Counted from the first letter of the stretch, positions 33,572 through 42,539 are shown. The stretch: DNA of 49,889 bases from Prosthecobacter gellanilyticus (GCF_007992435.1 NZ_BKAG01000050.1:1-49889), one strand, 5' to 3'. Translations and numbers: made by a program. The notes: generated by a model not told the origin, from the sequence alone.

Positions 33572-33689
33572 CGTGCCGGAGGCACGAAAGACATTAGCCG
33601 GTGGTGAAGCGAGGCTTTGCGAGCGAGAACCACCGGACCATCGAAGGTGTCGTCACACTCTCTCAACGCGCCCTGGAGGGGCGCGAGAA
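33572..33689. repeat. triple-hairpin element between adenylate kinase-like gene and tgt
   Basis: Three successive hairpins in 118 bp: CGTGCC-GGA-GGCACG (33572-33586); CCGGTGGT...ACCACCGG (33598-33605 with 33629-33636); and CGCGCCC...GGGCGCG (33667-33685) extended by TCTC/GAGA. The flanking DNA at 33510-33736 has no gene. It could be a structured RNA or an interspersed repeat. Confidence 0.5.
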
Positions 33690-33736
33690 GCCCGCGATTA
33701 CTCCCTCACCAACGAACACCCAAACGCTGCATCTGC

Positions 33737-34939
33737 CTATCCACGCCGGATCTCCGACCCCTTGAACTGGATGCCGAGGCGAAAGACCTTCTTCTTGCGG
33801 CACTCGATCTTGCCGGTCTGAAGGTCAAAGCGGTCGGGAATCTCGATGACGTGAAGGTCGGTCTTGGCGTGGAAGCCGCGCTCAGAAAAGATGTCGATGA
33901 GGATGGCCAGCGCCTCAGGATCATGGAAAAGCTTGTCCTCTGTATTGATGTCGGCGCGGCCGGAGATGGCGTGGCGGACGATGATCGGCATCATCTTCTC
34001 CTCAATGAAGGTCACCACGGCCTGCATCAGCTCAGGCTTCTCAAACTTGTAACTGTCCAGGCGGCGCACCAGATCCTGCCGCGCATGACGGATGATCTCG
34101 CTGGCCAGCGGCAGCTTGCGCAGGAGGTCAAAGGTGCGCGGATCCAGCTCCAGCGAGCTCTGATACTCCAGCTCCTTCACGATGTTTTCCTGCACCATCT
34201 CCAGCGGCACCTGCGCATTGATGAAGTGGTAGTGGAAGATCTCCTTCAGCGAGACCAGCGCATCATACGTCTTCTCCTTGAAGACCTTGTAGCGATTGCG
34301 TGCCAGCGCCGGATTGAAGTCCGTCGCACGCTCTTCCCAAAGCTCGCCGAGACCTGAGCGCCGCACCTCTTCATTGTGCGCCAGCACCTCGCTGCCGCGC
34401 TTGAGCTGTCGCGCGATGCTTTCCGCCTCATCCACAAACAACACCATGATGTGGAAGATCGGCTGCTTGAAATTCGCCGCGTCCGGAGTGTCCAGGAAGT
34501 CACGACGAAGCTGCACCATCTTATCAAAGAGCATCTTCAGACACTCCACCTGCACCTTCGTGCGCGGGAAGCCGTCCAGGATCGCCCCGTTCTGCTGCTC
34601 AGGCTCCAGCAGCTTGCGGAAAAGAATCCCCACCACCTCACGATCTCCCACCATGCCGCCTTGCGACTTCAGCTTCTGTGCCTCCGGACTGTCGAGCAGC
34701 GCACTGACCACGATCGGCTCCGCCGTGATACCGCGCAGCTGGCGGATGAAGTCCGTGTTCGTTCCCTTCCCCGCCCCAGGCGCCCCGCCGAGCAGGATCA
34801 GCTCCTTCGGAAACCGCAGCTTCTCGCGACCATAGTCCGCCACCAGCTGCTTCCAGACATGATTGAAGATCAACTGCGCGTCTTTGATCTCCAAATCCGC
34901 AGGCGCGGTGGGTTTCGGGGCGGTTTCAGAAGTCGGCAT
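33737..34939 (-). CDS. adenylate kinase-like nucleotide kinase with long extension
   Basis: 400 residues, nearly twice the length of standard adenylate kinase. P-loop GGAPGAGKGT (51-60), then LDGFPRTKVQ (121-130), the NMP-binding motif, and IFHIMVLFVDEAESIARQLKR, matching the kinase core and its lid approach. From about residue 215 there is an added region (RYKVFKEKTYDALVSLKEIFHYHFINA...) that is mostly helical with a basic C-terminus and is not a familiar domain. It should phosphorylate a nucleoside monophosphate with ATP; whether AMP is the substrate is unproven. Next to REP sequences on the upstream side. Confidence 0.85.
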   Translation of the reverse strand: MPTSETAPKPTAPADLEIKDAQLIFNHVWKQLVADYGREKLRFPKELILLGGAPGAGKGTNTDFIRQLRGITAEPIVVSALLDSPEAQKLKSQGGMVGDREVVGILFRKLLEPEQQNGAILDGFPRTKVQVECLKMLFDKMVQLRRDFLDTPDAANFKQPIFHIMVLFVDEAESIARQLKRGSEVLAHNEEVRRSGLGELWEERATDFNPALARNRYKVFKEKTYDALVSLKEIFHYHFINAQVPLEMVQENIVKELEYQSSLELDPRTFDLLRKLPLASEIIRHARQDLVRRLDSYKFEKPELMQAVVTFIEEKMMPIIVRHAISGRADINTEDKLFHDPEALAILIDIFSERGFHAKTDLHVIEIPDRFDLQTGKIECRKKKVFRLGIQFKGSEIRRG

Positions 34940-34955
34940 GAGAAGGGCTTATGCC

Positions 34956-35003
34956 AAGGAGCGGGACTTGCCAAGTCCCAAGGAGCGGGACTTGCCAAGT
35001 CCC
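34956..35003. repeat. two tandem REP units (left flank of RAYT)
   Basis: AAGGAGCGGGACTTGCCAAG continuing to TCCC, twice head to tail (34956-34979 and 34980-35003). Each is a GGAG head plus the perfect palindrome GGGACTTG-C-CAAGTCCC. The same unit is on the other side of the transposase gene. Confidence 0.85.
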
Positions 35004-35028
35004 GGCTTGGAATGGACGTGCCTCTCCG

Positions 35029-35655
35029 TTAGGTCACCCCCTTCGCAAGCTCCCCCTCCCACAAAGTGAACTCCCCCGGTTTCAAGAATGCTTTGGCGGG
35101 ATTTCGCCGGATATAGCGAATCACATTCCGCAAGTGATCCCCATCGCGGATCAGACGATCAAAGTAGTCATGCTGCCAGAATTGCCCCTGCTGACCAAGC
35201 CGTTCATTGATGAGGCCCGCCGTTCGCCGTTTCAAAGTAAACAGCACTTTTTCCAAAGCCCAGTCCGGATGCAGCATAAGCAGCCCGTGAACGTGGTTCG
35301 GCATGATCACATAGGACAGCAGCTCGTATCGTTGCTGATCAAAATACGAGAGCGCATCCGCCACCGAGTCACGCAGATCTGGCTGACTGAGCACACAAGA
35401 GCCATGTCCATTGTCGAGCCATTGGTCGATACGCGCCGAGAAAAGTCGGTGATATTCAGCCTCTTCTTCCGGTCCGAGCGGAGATGAACGACTCGCCAGC
35501 CATCTAAGACGTGCCGTTTCCAGTTCCTGAAGCATCTCCGTTGGCAGCGAGTCCACCATGCGAAACGTGATGAAGTAGGTCGCTCCAGTCTGCTGCCAAT
35601 GTGGCAGATGGTTCCTCGTCACACGAACCTCCTCGAAAGGATTGAAAAACTTCAT
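35029..35655 (-). mobile_element. REP-associated tyrosine transposase (RAYT, Y1/HUH family)
   Basis: 208-residue protein of the IS200/IS605-like Y1 family. The HUH motif is His121-Val-His123 in YVIMPNHVHGLLML; the C-terminal part FWQHDYFDRLIRDGDHLRNVIRYIRRNP is typical of RAYTs, with Tyr164 and Tyr181 as candidate nucleophiles. RAYTs are domesticated single-copy transposases that process REP palindromes with a GTAG or GGAG head. REP units flank it on both sides (34956-35003 and 35674-35750). The gene looks intact (start ATG 35655). Confidence 0.9.
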
Positions 35656-35673
35656 GTTCGGGCATTCTCAAGC

Positions 35674-35750
35674 AAGGAGCGGGACTTGCCAAGTCCCGTC
35701 TTGATTCTGGCATGATCCCAATACCCGGCACTTGGCAAGTGCCGCTCCTT
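35674..35750. repeat. inverted pair of REP units (right flank of RAYT)
   Basis: Unit 3 (35674-35697) equals the two left-flank units. Unit 4 (35727-35750) is in the opposite orientation with core GGCACTTG-C-CAAGTGCC: the third base pair of the stem is changed on both sides, so pairing is kept. This is a REP doublet. Confidence 0.85.
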
Positions 35751-35754
35751 GTCA

Positions 35755-38700
35755 CTACCCCTTTAGCGTCATCAGATAAGCCAGCAGATCCGCCACACTC
35801 TCCTCCGGCAGCGCATCCAGCAGCCCCTCCGGCATGAGGCTGCGACGAATGAACTTCGTCCCCTTCACCTCCGCCTTGCTCAGCCGGCGATCCGGCAAGC
35901 CCGGCTGGCGGATGACCACCGCCTCCTTGTCCTCGCTGACAAAGAACGCATCAATCAGATCCCCGTTCTTCATCTCCACACGATAGATCCGATACCCCGG
36001 CTCCATGGCAGCGTTCGGCGTCAAAATATTCCGCAGCACCGCCTCCAGCCCCATCGCCCCAGCGCCACTGAGGTTCGGCCCGATCTGCCCGCCCGCACTG
36101 CCGATCTGATGACAGGCCATGCAGAGCGCGCTGAACATCTTCCCCTTCGCCGCATCCCCCTTCGGAGCCAGCGCCGTCAGCTTCGCAAACTTCGCATCCA
36201 GCGCCTTCGCCTGCTCCTCCGTCAGCAGCGGTGGAGTATCGATCGTTTTGGCGATGCGCGCGCCTTTGCCGTAGAACGAGTTTTCAACTCGTTCATTCTT
36301 CGACGTGATGCCCTCACCCATGATCTTGATCACCGGCCCAAACGAGTTGAAAACTCGCTCTACATTCCGGTCAAAAGATCCACGAATCTCCGCCGCACTC
36401 CGCGCCGTCTTCCACACCCGGAACTCCGTCATCGCACCTTCAGTCCCCTTCTTCGGCCCGCTCCAGGCGATCTTGCAGTTCTCCCACTTCTGCGGCGCAG
36501 GTTTCGTCGCCGTCGCATCCAGCTCACCGTTCTGATAGATGCGGATGATCCCCTTCTCATCCCGCGTCACCGCCACATGCGTCCAGAGATCCGGCGTCAT
36601 CGGCTTCGCCGCCACACACACATCCCTCAGCTCCGGCCCCGCATAAGCCCGCAGCTTCGCCTGGAAGAAGTTCAGCTGAATCCCGTCCGCAGAGCCTAAC
36701 AAAGAATCCTCATTGCCAATCCCCGGCGCCAGCCGCACCCAGGCCTCCACGGTGAAAGATCCGTCCAGCGTGATCTTCGAATCCACGAAGGCGGTGTCCT
36801 GCCCGTCCAAAAGCAGCACCTCACGAAACACCCCACCTAACTGATTTTGCAACTTCTCCAGCGCCGGATCATCCCCCAGCACCGTCGCCAGCCGCTCCAC
36901 CGTCGGCCCGTCGAGATTCCCCTGCGGTAATGTCTTGTCGAGCAACGCTGCCACGATCGCGCTCGCTCCCGCCTTGCTGCTAGAGAGCATCTTCAAAGCG
37001 TTGCGACGCTGAGTCGGTTGGAGTGAAGGATAGAGTTCGAAGAGCCTTGTTCCCGCATCCGGCGCACGAGAAGCGGCGAGAGCTTCGAGCGCGGCATCTC
37101 GGGTCGGTGCATCGAGATAGAATTTTGCCACCTCCGCAAAACGCTCAGACTCCGCACTGCGGAGGTCACGCAGGGTATGCAAGATATGCTGAATCCAAAC
37201 AAGCTGTCCTCCGGGCTCCTTGGAATGAGCAAATCTAAAGAACTCCATTTGCTTGACCAGATCACCTTCGAGCGCCGTGAGTTGAAAGCCGCTAATGAGA
37301 CTTAGCGCCTGATCGCGGACAGGGGCGTCCGCACTCAGGAGCATGGCGCGTGCGATCTCGATTAAGAGCGGCCCGATCTTTCCCGCATCCAGCTTCGTCC
37401 GCTGAACCAAAAGTTTTTCAACCACCACACCGCGAGACTTCTCATTCGTCAGCAGCGCCTTCAGCGCCTCCCCCACTCCCGGCTCCTCAGGAAACTGCGC
37501 CAGCCTCAGCAACTCCTCCTCATTCGGCGCCCGGTCCAGCTTCGGCAGCAGCTTCGCCACCCGCGAGGCACTCGCCTTCGGCTCCAAAGCCAGCGACGCC
37601 AGCACCCGCGCCTCCACCGGCAGCTTCGCCGCCGCTTCTGAATCTAAAAACTTAGCCACAACCTCCGGATGCCGCTCAAGAAACATTCGAACAAGGAAGC
37701 GCTCAAACTCCCGGTCATAGTTTTCACGCACCGGAATCTGTTTGTTGCCTCGGGACGACTGCATCGTCGACCCGTTGGTGAGGCTAGGTTTCGCAAAAGA
37801 GAGCAGGCTTTGGATGGGAATCGTGGAGTCAAACTCCGGCAGAAGGGCCGCCCACAACAGAATCTGCTCACGCCTTAAGGCAGGCGATGTATCTTCCTTG
37901 CCTGTCAAAACAGCCAGAATGTCTTCCATCTCCCCGGGCATGTAACGTGGCGCTTTTTCAGGAAAACAACGAGCTTGGAACGTGGCATTTGCACCAATGC
38001 TCTGCACAAAAGCCCGTCGCAGATTCTCCCCAGAATGCTGATAGCTCTCGATCCAGATTTGCGGATCACACGCCCAGTTCAAAATCCAAAGAGCCTGGAT
38101 TCGTTTGGCTTCAGGCAGCGATGGATTGTTGGCGAGCCGATCCAAGTCCGAGATCGATTCCTTGGTGAATCGATGATCATCCGCCAGAGCCTGCCAAGCC
38201 AGATGCGCCCGACCCACCGGCTCCGTACCCAGCATTCCAATAAGCTCATCCGTCCCGAGCTTCGTGAAGTCAGGAGTTTGTAGAACGAGTTTTCCAACTC
38301 GTTCATCCTTCGACTTGGCCACCTCGTTAGGAACGAGTTGGAAAACTCGTTCTACTTCCTTCACCCGCCAGATCCTCCCCCTCGTCTTGTCCCTATCCGG
38401 ATGCGCCCGCGGCACTTCGTTGTGAGAGATGATCTTGTTATACCAGTCCACAATGTAGATGCACCCATCCGGCCCGTTCGTCAGCGCCACCGGCCGGAAG
38501 AAAGGATCATCACAGGTGATGAGATCCGGAAGCTGCTCCAGCTTCCAGTAGGCCCCGTCCCGATGCATCCCGATCGTCTGGATCTTCGACGTGATCGGAT
38601 TCGCCACCGCCATCGTATGCGCCGCCTTCTTGTCCTTCAGAGAGCCACTCTCAATCAGCGCCAGCCCGCTCAGCCCCGTGCCGCCCATGCGAAACTCCGC

Positions 38701-40263
38701 CGCCGGCGGGAAGTCCGGCTGATAGCTCTTCTTCAGCGCTTCCATGCCACCGGGATAGTAGGCATACTCATGGAAAGGCATCACCGGATATCCATAGTCG
38801 TTCGCCTCCTGGATAAACGTCTCGCCATCCCCCGTGATCACCAGCCCCCAAATGTTGTTAGGCCCGGTGCTGATCACTTCAAACTCGCTGCCGTCCGGCC
38901 GCATGCGCGCCATGCTGCACTTCGGCCAGTCCACCACCTTGTCACTGCCGGGCTTGCGCACCTGGCTGTTGTTAAAGAGACCCTGCGCCATCCAGATCCA
39001 GCCGCCGGGGGCACGCGTGAACTGATGCGGAAACAGGTGCGAGTCCTGCACGCCGAACCCCGTCAGCACCACGTCAAACGTGTCCGCCTTGCCATCGCCA
39101 TTCGTGTCCTTGTACAGCTTCAGGTCATGCCCGTGCTGCACATAGCAGGTGTCGCCATTCCCCCAGGGCAGGATGCCCAGCGGGATCGCCAGCCCGTCGG
39201 CAAACACCGTGGCATCAGTGAGTCCACCCGCGGGAATCTTTCCATTCAAAGACTCCCGCGGATAGACCAGCACCTTGTCCTTCCCCTTCCCCGCATACAC
39301 CGCCTCAGCAGCGGCCGGGTTCTCATTGGAGTCCACCGGATACTCCAGCGCCGTCTGCGTCCACATTCGCCCTCGCTGGTCAAAGTACACGCTCACAAAC
39401 TTTCCCAGCCCCTCGCTCTCCTGCACCACCAGCTCGATCTCATAGCCCTCCGGCAGATGAAACTTCTTCATCTGCTCCGCCGCGCTCAGCGCCGTGCCCT
39501 GCACCGCATTGTAGCTGAGGTCCCGTTGTAGCGCGAGTTTTCCAACTCGCTCTGCTTTGCCTGCATCCGCAGATTTCTTGGAACCGGGTTGGAAAACTCG
39601 TTCTACGCTCTTCCACGTCGGCGCTCCGGGCGTCGCCGGCAGTTCCTCGATCGTCACGTCCTTCACCTGCACCAGGCAAGCCCCACCGCTATGCACCTGC
39701 GGCGCGATGTGGCCATCCAGGGCGATGTTCGAGTCCGTCTCCGTGTAGTCCAGGCAGCGCACACCGTTGATCCATGTCTGGATGCGCGGCCCCTCGGCGC
39801 GGATCACATACTCATTCCAGCCAAACACATCCACCACCTTCGCCAGCGCCTCCGCATCCAGCGGCTCGGCGATCACCTTGTTCCGCCGGTGCTCGTCATA
39901 GATCTTGCCGAACCATCCCGCCCCGCAGTCGATCTGGTAACCGCTCATCGCCCCGCCATCCCGCACACTGCGGATCTGGATGCCTGAGTTGATCATCCCC
40001 GTCTTCGGATCCCCGCTGCATTTGATCTTCAGCTTCAGCTCAAAGTTTTGGTAAGCCTTCTTCGTCGAGATGAAGTCATTCTTCTTGATCTTTTCCGTCG
40101 TCGATCCGCCCGTGATCACCCCGTCCTCCACCCGCCACATCGCCGGGTCAAAATCCCATCCCTCCAGAGTCTTCCCATCAAAGAGCGACACCGGTTCCGC
40201 CTGACAAAAAGAAAAGGCGGCCACAAACAAAGGGCACAAGGCCAGGTAAGAGAGAAAGCGCAT
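35755..40263 (-). CDS. giant exported fusion: DUF1080, membrane-bound dehydrogenase-type propeller, LamG, cytochrome c
   Basis: 1502 residues with a signal peptide (1-22). Domains in order: DUF1080 (about 24-208, LFDGKTLEGW...), which includes 3-keto-disaccharide hydrolases; a PVC-type dehydrogenase-like propeller (about 262-632; GRMWTQTALEYPVD, NGPDGCIYIVDWYN); HEAT-like helices (about 662-1140); a LamG/concanavalin-like domain (about 1160-1300; DGSFTVEAWVRL); and a C-terminal cytochrome c-type heme domain (about 1345-1502; CMACH at 1381-1385, then PGYRIYRVEMKNGDLI). It probably oxidises or hydrolyses a sugar in the periplasm and passes electrons to its heme (inference). Odd: three linkers between domains are encoded by REP doublets (36271, 38280, 39528). 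Confidence 0.9.
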   Translation of the reverse strand: MRFLSYLALCPLFVAAFSFCQAEPVSLFDGKTLEGWDFDPAMWRVEDGVITGGSTTEKIKKNDFISTKKAYQNFELKLKIKCSGDPKTGMINSGIQIRSVRDGGAMSGYQIDCGAGWFGKIYDEHRRNKVIAEPLDAEALAKVVDVFGWNEYVIRAEGPRIQTWINGVRCLDYTETDSNIALDGHIAPQVHSGGACLVQVKDVTIEELPATPGAPTWKSVERVFQPGSKKSADAGKAERVGKLALQRDLSYNAVQGTALSAAEQMKKFHLPEGYEIELVVQESEGLGKFVSVYFDQRGRMWTQTALEYPVDSNENPAAAEAVYAGKGKDKVLVYPRESLNGKIPAGGLTDATVFADGLAIPLGILPWGNGDTCYVQHGHDLKLYKDTNGDGKADTFDVVLTGFGVQDSHLFPHQFTRAPGGWIWMAQGLFNNSQVRKPGSDKVVDWPKCSMARMRPDGSEFEVISTGPNNIWGLVITGDGETFIQEANDYGYPVMPFHEYAYYPGGMEALKKSYQPDFPPAAEFRMGGTGLSGLALIESGSLKDKKAAHTMAVANPITSKIQTIGMHRDGAYWKLEQLPDLITCDDPFFRPVALTNGPDGCIYIVDWYNKIISHNEVPRAHPDRDKTRGRIWRVKEVERVFQLVPNEVAKSKDERVGKLVLQTPDFTKLGTDELIGMLGTEPVGRAHLAWQALADDHRFTKESISDLDRLANNPSLPEAKRIQALWILNWACDPQIWIESYQHSGENLRRAFVQSIGANATFQARCFPEKAPRYMPGEMEDILAVLTGKEDTSPALRREQILLWAALLPEFDSTIPIQSLLSFAKPSLTNGSTMQSSRGNKQIPVRENYDREFERFLVRMFLERHPEVVAKFLDSEAAAKLPVEARVLASLALEPKASASRVAKLLPKLDRAPNEEELLRLAQFPEEPGVGEALKALLTNEKSRGVVVEKLLVQRTKLDAGKIGPLLIEIARAMLLSADAPVRDQALSLISGFQLTALEGDLVKQMEFFRFAHSKEPGGQLVWIQHILHTLRDLRSAESERFAEVAKFYLDAPTRDAALEALAASRAPDAGTRLFELYPSLQPTQRRNALKMLSSSKAGASAIVAALLDKTLPQGNLDGPTVERLATVLGDDPALEKLQNQLGGVFREVLLLDGQDTAFVDSKITLDGSFTVEAWVRLAPGIGNEDSLLGSADGIQLNFFQAKLRAYAGPELRDVCVAAKPMTPDLWTHVAVTRDEKGIIRIYQNGELDATATKPAPQKWENCKIAWSGPKKGTEGAMTEFRVWKTARSAAEIRGSFDRNVERVFNSFGPVIKIMGEGITSKNERVENSFYGKGARIAKTIDTPPLLTEEQAKALDAKFAKLTALAPKGDAAKGKMFSALCMACHQIGSAGGQIGPNLSGAGAMGLEAVLRNILTPNAAMEPGYRIYRVEMKNGDLIDAFFVSEDKEAVVIRQPGLPDRRLSKAEVKGTKFIRRSLMPEGLLDALPEESVADLLAYLMTLKG
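36271..36363. repeat. REP doublet in frame, LamG-cytochrome linker
   Basis: GTAGAACGAGTTTTCAACTC (from 36271) and, inverted, a unit ending at 36363 with one mismatch; 93 bp in total. Translated on the minus strand as VERVFNSF...NERVENSF (residues about 1301-1331). Confidence 0.85.
38280..38355. repeat. REP doublet in frame, dehydrogenase-HEAT linker
   Basis: Perfect 25-bp inverted repeat: GTAGAACGAGTTTTCCAACT... (38280-38304) and its complement (38331-38355). Translated as VERVFQLV...DERVGKLVLQ (about 637-662). Confidence 0.9.
39528..39606. repeat. REP doublet in frame, DUF1080-dehydrogenase linker
   Basis: GTAGCGCGAGTTTTCCAACT (39528 on) and an inverted partner ending at 39606 with diverged inner bases. 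Translated as VERVFQPG...AERVGKLALQ (about 220-246), the same frame as the other two. Confidence 0.85.
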
Positions 40264-40438
40264 GGTGGTGGTTCAAATTACGTCCCGCGCCCCGCAGCCT
40301 AACAGCCCCCTCTCCACCCTGTCATGCCCGAAATGCACCTGGGACGCTCAAAGCAAATAGCATAGTCTTTATGCTCGCTGTAACCAAGGATGAAGAAATA
40401 GTTCCGGCTCTTCTATAAAGGCTAACAGGTGACGATTT

Positions 40439-40663
40439 TCATTTGACGATGGCCACACCCTTTTGAACGAGGATCTTGTCCCCAGACTCAATCCACCCGC
40501 GTTGCACAGCGGCTTGACTGAGGATGCCAGCGACGGGCACCGCGATGGTTTGCAGACGCTTCTGCTGTTCTGGATTGAGGCTGCACGAAGCTGGCAGCAT
40601 GACATAACCGGCACAGATGGCGATGAAGGCAGCTGCGCCGAGGATGGGACCGAACTTTTCCAT
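40439..40663 (-). CDS. small membrane or lipoprotein-like protein, unknown
   Basis: 74 residues from ATG 40663; the frame is open for 59 more codons, and a TTG near 40711 could extend it with a plausible helix (LSESLQTQLLKPVKDKLMEK). A hydrophobic segment (ILGAAAFIAICAGYVMLPASC) ends in a Cys that is only a weak lipobox. The remainder, EQQKRLQTIAVPVAGILSQA, looks helical. No family recognised. It and the next gene sit in lower-quality coding DNA, perhaps an acquired patch. Confidence 0.5.
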   Translation of the reverse strand: MEKFGPILGAAAFIAICAGYVMLPASCSLNPEQQKRLQTIAVPVAGILSQAAVQRGWIESGDKILVQKGVAIVK

Positions 40664-40875
40664 GAGTTTGTCTTTCACAGGTTTGAGGAGTTGAGTTTGC
40701 AATGACTCGCTCAAGACCTGAGACCCCGTGTAAATCTGCGTGCCGTGGCCTCCACTTGGAGCACGACACGCAGGCCCGACACGTGAATACACTCTCAAGT
40801 CCCCTGCGGGATGGCCACATCTCACCACGACTAACCACAAGCGTCACCGGACTGGACCGGCCACAATGGACACGA

Positions 40876-40903
40876 AAAGGCCAGCCGGTTAGGGCTGGCC
40901 TTT
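40876..40903 (-). terminator. rho-independent terminator
   Basis: AAAGGCCAGCC / GGCTGGCCTTT, 11-bp stem with a 6-base loop, followed on the minus strand by TTTT; 22 bp past the stop of the next gene upstream on that strand. Confidence 0.8.
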
Positions 40904-40924
40904 GCTATTATGGATGGAGATGGA

Positions 40925-41362
40925 CTATTGAAGAATGCTGAATTGCTTGCACACCTTTTCGGCAAGAACCCACGCTGCACGAATGGACTCATCATTTGGC
41001 GAGGTGAGCGCGGGCTGCACTTGCGGCACGAAGTCTGAGAGCAGCGTCGTCTCCACCATCGGAGACTTGGGGTAAGCATCCACAAAACCAGCGACATCAC
41101 TCAACCACAGAGATGCTGTGCTCTGGAATCCAGCCACGTCTCCCTTCTTTCCATCCGCGTCGTGGAAGTAATCTTTGCACGCATCATGAAAATAGCGCAG
41201 GCCAGACTTTGCTGAACTCCAGCCGTCCTGGAACTTCTTTTCAGCCTGAGCCGCCCGCGCCGCCTTCCGCGCAGGCTCCTTCTCCCACTCACGGTAAGCG
41301 ATGTCGATGACAGAGGTGCTGAGGATGGCAGCGACGATGATAAATAGCTGAGATGTCTTCAT
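40925..41362 (-). CDS. exported or membrane-anchored hypothetical protein
   Basis: 145 residues. N-terminal hydrophobic stretch (LFIIVAAILSTSVIDIAYREW) serves as signal or anchor; then a basic coiled segment (KEPARKAARAAQAEKKFQDGW) and a helical C-terminal half (SGLRYFHDACKDYFHDADGK, AGFVDAYPKSPMVETTLL). Not recognised. Own terminator downstream. Confidence 0.65.
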   Translation of the reverse strand: MKTSQLFIIVAAILSTSVIDIAYREWEKEPARKAARAAQAEKKFQDGWSSAKSGLRYFHDACKDYFHDADGKKGDVAGFQSTASLWLSDVAGFVDAYPKSPMVETTLLSDFVPQVQPALTSPNDESIRAAWVLAEKVCKQFSILQ

Positions 41363-41770
41363 GTTAGCGACTGGTTTATTTCGAGCAACGGAGGGCCAGA
41401 AAGGCGCGGAGATTCACCACAATTCGGCAGCTAGCAAGAGTTGGCTAATAAGGTGGCCTCTTATATCTGACGTACTTGAATCCTCGAATTTAACGGCTCA
41501 ATCCATAAGACGCTTTAGCGGCTCCATGGAGCAATACCGTAAATCAATGCAACGCTTCAACCCATTTATCAGAGGGTTCTGCGAATAAGGCGGCCAACTA
41601 CTCTCCATCATCACTCCGTTAGGCCTTTGCACCCTTCTGGAGGAGCCTTTGTGCGGTTTGACGCCATCGACAGTACAACTCTCACTTTCTTGTGTCCCGA
41701 CTCCAGCATGAGCGCGTAACGCACATTCATCAAACACACCCCTCCAGATACCGACCTCCAGGATTTCGCC
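41363..41770. other. gene-poor intergenic stretch
   Basis: About 400 bp with no supported gene; short frames on both strands lack codon bias or family resemblance and base composition is visibly AT-richer than the neighbours. It presumably contains the promoter of the GNAT gene. No repeats or attachment sites were recognised. Confidence 0.5.
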
Positions 41771-42349
41771 ATGAAATCCTCGTCGTTCGCGCCTCGAGAT
41801 CTCGTCTTGGGAGACGGCTCCATCGGGCAAATTCGCCCCCTGGGCCCAGCCGATCGTGATGCGCTGATCGAGGGGTTTGATTCACTTTCGCCGGAAAGCC
41901 GGATCCGCCGCTTCTTCTTTGAGAAAAAGGCGCTCTCGGACCAGGAACTGCACGCTTTGACTCACCCGGATGGGGTAGATCACATCGCGCTCGGGCTGGC
42001 CGTGGCCATTGAGGGTCGTCCGGAGCCATTGCCGATTGGCGTGGCGCGCTGTTTCCGCAGCCAGGATGACCTGGAGCTGGCGGAGGTGGCGCTGATCACC
42101 CGGGACGACTGGCAGGGCGCGGGCGCTGGAACGGCCCTCATGCAGGCCCTGGCCGAGGCCGCCTGGAATGTCGGCATCCGGCGCTGGTTTGGCGCCCTGT
42201 TTTGCGACAACCAGACCATCCGCAATCTCTTGAGCCGGGTGGGTGACCTCAGTGACGACCGGGCCATCGGATCCGGAGTCGTGGAAGTCCTGTGTGACCT
42301 CTATCCACCCGTCCAGCCCGAGCCAGCCGTCTCCACGGAGGTGGAATGA
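41771..42349 (+). CDS. GNAT-family N-acetyltransferase
   Basis: 192 residues. The acetyl-CoA binding motif is EVALITRDDWQGAGAGTALMQAL (about 107-129), with the R/Q-x-x-G-x-G/A pyrophosphate loop as QGAGAG. The N-terminal part (IRPLGPADRDALIEGFDSLS, RFFFEKKALSDQEL) resembles the acetyltransferase domain of protein-acetylating Pat enzymes. Substrate unknown. It stands alone, 190 bp ahead of rimO. Confidence 0.85.
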   Translation: MKSSSFAPRDLVLGDGSIGQIRPLGPADRDALIEGFDSLSPESRIRRFFFEKKALSDQELHALTHPDGVDHIALGLAVAIEGRPEPLPIGVARCFRSQDDLELAEVALITRDDWQGAGAGTALMQALAEAAWNVGIRRWFGALFCDNQTIRNLLSRVGDLSDDRAIGSGVVEVLCDLYPPVQPEPAVSTEVE

Positions 42350-42539
42350 CGGTCCGGAGGTTTCGGGCAGCCAGACGGGCGAAAAGCCCCTCAAATCTCA
42401 CAAAAAATGAGGGTGTCCGGGCAAGCTCCGCCCTCGGTAAACACCCCGGATCAGGGGCCCCTGGAGGCCGGAAGGGGCATCTTCCGCTTTCTTCCTGACT
42501 TTTTTACCTTATGTTGCGCGCCCTTTTTCCACCCCACGT

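Noticed and set aside
40439..41770. Possible prophage remnant or integrated island
   Set aside because: Two small unknown genes and AT-richer DNA, but no integrase, phage structural gene, tRNA or attachment repeats.
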